The notes under the pieces were generated by a model. It saw only the letters and a program-made list of their open reading frames with translations. It searched no databases and had not been told where the DNA came from. DNA of 64,000 nt. Source: Sinohyriopsis cumingii (Eukaryota > Mollusca > Bivalvia > Unionida > Unionidae). The stretch covers positions 10,930,814 through 10,994,813 of the forward strand of contig CM068828.1 of the NCBI GenBank assembly GCA_028554795.2. The letters run 5' to 3'. Shown piece by piece: positions 40,201 to 46,200 of this stretch (its first letter is position 1; each line of letters begins with the position of its first letter). Both the position numbers and the translations under genes were made by a program.

Positions 40201-43200
40201 GGGTGGGTCATAATGCCACATGTCTGCAGCATGATCCCTCAGTGTGTGCCAAGACATACTATAAACTGCACACATCATAGTGATATGACTGAAAAATTGT
40301 TAAAGCTACGTTAAAAATCCAATCACACGCACACAGTACACTCCATTGTGGACAGAATTAGGCATATTCTTGTTTTCATACAGTAACTTGGAAATTTGCT
40401 AGCAGTCTGTTATTTCAAGAACCATTCAACATATTTTAATCAGGTTTGGTTAGAACTTTGTCTTTCAGATCTAGATGTGTATTTTTTTATGGGATTTATC
40501 TGTACCATTTGGGGCAGGGGCTATAACCTTTGTCAGTTGACTTAATACCATACACAGGATGTTATTTTCAATCAGTTCAGCTCAAGAACCATTTAACTTA
40601 TTCTGCTGCAGTTTCTTTTGTCAGCCATGTCTTAATCATTGCATTTGCATGTGATAATATTGTGTAATGACGTAACCTTGAAGGAGTTGAATTTCAAGCA
40701 TTCCATGTCATTTGGAAGAGTTATGGCCCCTTACTAACTTTGATTTCCTTTCACAAGTTCCTCAGTTTGAGGCCTTATTGTATTATGTGGTGCCCTTTGT
40801 AATTGCTCACACCATCAGTAGTGAAACAGATAATGCATAGTAACATATTATATTCATTGTTTTCAGTATAGAGTATTGGTTTAGGTGTATGGACCTTGAT
40901 GGAGATGGAATACTATCCATGTATGAGATGGAATACTTCTATGAAGAACAGATGCAGAAAATGGAAGCCTTGGGAATTGAGCGACTGCCATTTGAGGACT
41001 GTCTGTGTCAGGTGCTGAGATATTTTCCCACATCACTGTAACATTTATCATTATACCCCCATTGCATCTCCCTTTGAAAAACAGTAAATGAGATTCACAT
41101 CTTCCATGTACATGTGCACTAACTCATGTTTCAGTAAATCATTTGAGACTAGGTTGCAGCATAGATACATTTTAGAATGAAAGTGTTTTTCCATCATAAA
41201 GCTACTGTCTGTGATAAGCTTTCCATAATTTATTATGAGTTGCTTAAACTTGAAGTCCATGCTCTTATTCCAGTACTTTTCATTAAATAAACTTATCTCA
41301 CATATTTAAAACTGGGTCACTGTGGCCTGGTTTCCAGCACAATTGCATCATTGCTTAAAAATACTGATCTATATTAAGGAAATCAGATGGAAAACTGAAC
41401 GTATGGCAGTTTGAATTCATGCAGTTTAGAGTTTGCCCAACATTGTGAGCCAGAAATCACACAGACTAAACTGACAATAAATATGCGATTACATCATGAG
41501 ACATAAATAATCCACACAAACATTTGTCAGCAGTCAGTTGTAGCTTTGAATGCTGCAGCATAATATAATTTCATGTGTCTTAAGTTTAGTAGTTTTCTAA
41601 AATAAGAAAACAAAAAATTATTTTTGTGGTACTTAAATTCATTGTTTGCATATTTGTAGGTATTTCATTTCTTAGATTAACTTCTACAGATACCCCAAAT
41701 AAAACATACAGAAGACCAAAACTATGTCAACAGCAAAATGTTGGTTGCTTCAGTGGTTAAGACAATACTACCACCTGTATGTGCTCAAATCAAACATCTG
41801 TCAGTATCAGTCACTTATTGACAACATTAAAGGGAGATGATCGAGCCAACTAACACTAAGCTGATCAGTTATTATATTACATGTGTACAGAGCTTGTGTT
41901 TGAGGAGTGTGATTACTCTCTCGCACCATCACACCCCTTGAAATTACTTGCGATCCATCACTCTCCCCAATCTTATTGTTCAAAACAAAAGATTTCCAGA
42001 TGTTTTTTGAGCGAGCTTCTCAATTTGTGTAGCGAATTTCATGGCAATTTCCTTTCATAAGGACCAATAATTTTACAGGTTCTGCCATTTTAAACAGGTT
42101 CCCAGCGGACATTTGTATATGACTCTTTAATTTACTACTATCTAGATGCTTGATCTAGTCCGGCCAAAAGATCCCGAAAAAATCACACTGTGGGACCTGA
42201 AGAAATGCAAGATGACCAACATTTTCTTTGACACCTTCTTCAACCTGGACAAGTTCCTTGAACATGAACAGAAAGATCCATTCACCAATTTGCGGGTAGA
42301 TAGAGCCAGTTTGATGCTTCTGATTTCCTTATGTATTTTAGGTTCACAAGTTTGATATATACACTGTGCAATGTAAGATGTCACGGTTAACATACTTAAT
42401 TTAATTATACCTCAGCCTATGCCATATATAACAAAATTAGCTTGATGTAAATTCAAATCTTGCTGAAATAATGTGTCATAATGATAAGAATTGAACAAGT
42501 AAATATGTATTTCTACCTTGCTTACGAATAATAAAGAGCCTCACAATGTTATAAACCAAGTATGAAGAGGTAGCTTAGAGAAGAAATATTTTCTATTTAT
42601 TATTCTGTGCTAAAAGTTTATGCTTTGTTGTAAATTTAAATTTCTACCAATAAATCTTATTTGTATTAGACATGTGAATTCCTCATTGTGCATATTTGGT
42701 TTGTTCACAGGATATTGAATCTGATGTACCTGAGCCATCCGACTGGGAAAAGTATGCAGCAGAGGAATATGAGCTTTTGGTGGCAGAAGAGGGAGCTAAT
42801 GATGTTAATGAGGAAATGTAGGTTGCTGAACAATCATTCTTACTCTGATGTACAGTTAACTCAAAAAGCCAGAAGCAGACACATTCTCACTCTAATGTAC
42901 AGTTAACTCAAAAAGCCAGAAGCAGACACATTCTCACTCTAATGTACAGTTAACTCAAAATGCCAGAAGCAGACACATTCTCACTCTGATGTACAATTAG
43001 CACAAAAGCCAGAAGCAGACTCATTCTCACTCTGATTTAGTTAACACAAAAAAATAAGAAGCAGACTCATTCTCACTCTAGTGTACGCTTAACACCAAAA
43101 CCAGAAACACTCATTCTTATGCTGGTGTACAGTTAAAATAAAAGCCAGAAACAGACTTACTCACACTCTGGTTTACAGTTAACATACAAAACCAGAAGCA

Positions 43201-46200
43201 TACACTCATCTGATGTACAGTTAACACACAAAACCAGAAGCAGACTCATTCTCACTAAGATGTACAGTTAACACACAAAACCAGAAGCATACACTCATCT
43301 GATGTACAGTTAACACACAAAACCAGAAGCAGACTCATTCTCACTAAGATGTACAGTTAACACACAAAACCAGAAGCATACACTCATCTGATGTACAGTT
43401 AACATACAAAACCAGAAGCATACACTCATCTGATGTACAGTTAACACACAAAACCAGAAGCATGCACACCTGATGTACAGTTAACTCAAAAAGCCAGAAG
43501 CAGACACATTCTCACTCTGATGTTCAATTAACACAAAAGCCAGAAGCAGATTCATTCTAACTCTGATGTACAGTTAACTCAAAAAAACAAGAAGCAGACA
43601 CTCATCTGATGTACAGTTAGCACACAAAACCAGAAACAGACTCATTCTCACTCTGATGTACAGTTAACTAAAAAAGTCGGAAGCAGACACATTCTCACTC
43701 TGATGTATAATTAGCACAAAAGCCAGAAGCAGACTCATTCTCACTCTGATTTAGTTAACACTAAAAAATAAGAAGCAGACTCATTCTCACTCTAGTGTAC
43801 ACTTAACACCAAAACCAGAAACACTCATTCTTATGCTGGTGTACAGTTAAAATAAAAGCCAGAAACAGACTTATTCTCACTCTGATGTACAGTTAACATA
43901 CAAAACCAGAAACATACACTCATCTAATGTACAGTTAGCACACAAAACCAGAAGCAGACTCATTCTCACTCTGATGTACAGTTAACTAAACAAGCCGGAA
44001 GCAGACACATTCTCACTCTGATGTGCAGTTAACACAAAAGCCAGAAGCAGACTCATTCTCACCCTGATGTACAATTAACACAAAAGCCAGAAGCAGACTC
44101 ATTCTCACTCTGATTTAGTTAACACAAAAAAATAAGCAGACTCATTCTCACTCTAGTGTACAACTCTAGTGTACAGTTAACACAAAAGCCAGAAACAGGC
44201 TCATTCTCACTCTAGTGTACACTTAACACCAAAACCAGAAACACTCATTCTTATGCTGGTGTACAGTTAAAATAAAAGCTAGAAACAGACTTATTCACAC
44301 TCTGGTTTACAGTTAACATACAAAACCAGAAGCATACACTCATCTGATGTACAGTTAACACACAAAATGAGAAGCAGACTCATTCTCACTAAGATGTACA
44401 GTTAACACAAAACCAGAAGCATACACTCATCTGATGTACAGTTAACACACAAAACCAGAAGCAATCACATTCTCTGATGTACAGTTAACACACAAAACCA
44501 GAAGCAGTCTCATTTTCTGATGTACAGTTAACACAAAAAACCAGAAGCAAACTCATTCTCACTCTAATGTACAGTACACACAAAACCAGAAGCATACACT
44601 CATCTGATGTACAGTTAACACACAAAACCAAAAGAAGACGCATTCTCACTCTGATGTACAGTTAACACACAAAACCAGAAGCAGACTTACGATTTAAGAT
44701 GTTGAAAGTAGATATAGTATATTGAGGAAGTTTATTGCAATCCATAATGACCCATTCCATTTGAATCATGAAATTGGGTGTTATGGTAATGGTTGATACT
44801 TTGACATTATCATGCTTATAAACATTTAGAATATTAGAGTTATGGAGTTATCCAAGATAAAGTAGTTTTCAATGTTTTGTTATGGTATCGTTATTTAGCA
44901 ATAACTTTTTACCATTGTGACTGTTACTGCTCAGTAATATAGTATCGGTTATGTTATATTATTTAATCATTCTGTCAAGAAATAAATATGATTACATTTA
45001 TATTTTTCATTATCACACATTTCCCCTGCAGTTTTCGGTTGAAATATGAAGTATATTAGATAAACAGAGTTGTTCCTCTTTATTCAGCAGAATGTTTACC
45101 AGGCAGTCCATCAGATTATAGCACTGCTTTATCTGACATCACAGTTTTGCATGGCAAGTAGCATGAAGTTAAGGGTTAAGTCATTATTGTTTGCTTAATT
45201 AAATATAGATTGTAATTAACATATATATTTTCTTATAAGTAGAGTCCAACAGCAAACAACATACTATATATACTCACTTGTAAGATAGTAAAACTGCAAA
45301 CAGCAAAGATCCTGATCTGCCATAGCATAATGTGCCTGTAGATCAGGGTCTGTGTTGTTTGTTTTTCTGATTATGCCACACAAATTGCACAGACCCAGAT
45401 CTGTCAGCACATTATGCAACGTCAGATCTGGGGCTATGCAGTTTGCAGTTGAAGTTGACCGTGAGTATATCTTTAAGGCATTAAAACAGTAAAATTGGGG
45501 CATTGGAATACACAACATTGTTAACAAGAAAGATAACTATATGTCATGTCCTATACAATATCATTTATTGTATGTCTTATTTATCATTAGTGCACACAGA
45601 AAATCATGGTTTCTGGATTGGTATGCTACATATATAGAAGTATTGTAGATCTGTTTTTTGTGTTTAGATGGGAATTTTATAGATGTCTTGAGGCATATGT
45701 GTGTCCTGTCTGAACTGGCTTTGATATAGAAAGTTCTTCATCGACCAATATTATTACTTAGTGAAGATTCGGCAAAAGTTCACGCATTTTATGTCTTAGG
45801 TCTGTTCCATTAAGCTATACTTGTGACCCATGGAGGGCACTTTTAATGTTTGGTAGTCAGCCATTGAGGCAAATATAGATTTTTGTACCCTTTTTATATG
45901 GACTCTGAGTAATCAGAATACCCTGGCATATCTCGTTAAAAATGTGCCTTCCCTGGGTACCATGTATATTTAAATGGAACAGCCCTTAGTTTAAACTGAA
46001 ATCTTTAATTCTCATTTTTTTATATGACTACCACATATTATTTAAGGTGAAATGTTAGTGTCTTAAGCTTACTGCTGGGATGTTTGTCTCATTGGTCTCA
46101 TTCCTCACTGTTATCTGGGGGCTGTCTTTTTAATCAGGTTAATGCTTCTCCTTTTTTAGTCTGTCAGAATTAAAGGTCATCGTCATTAAAGATTTTAACA

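Noticed and set aside
42146-42355. ATG at 42146 as a translation start of a 69-residue protein
   Set aside because: It is the first codon of exon h after a phase-0 acceptor; the frame past 42295 is intron.
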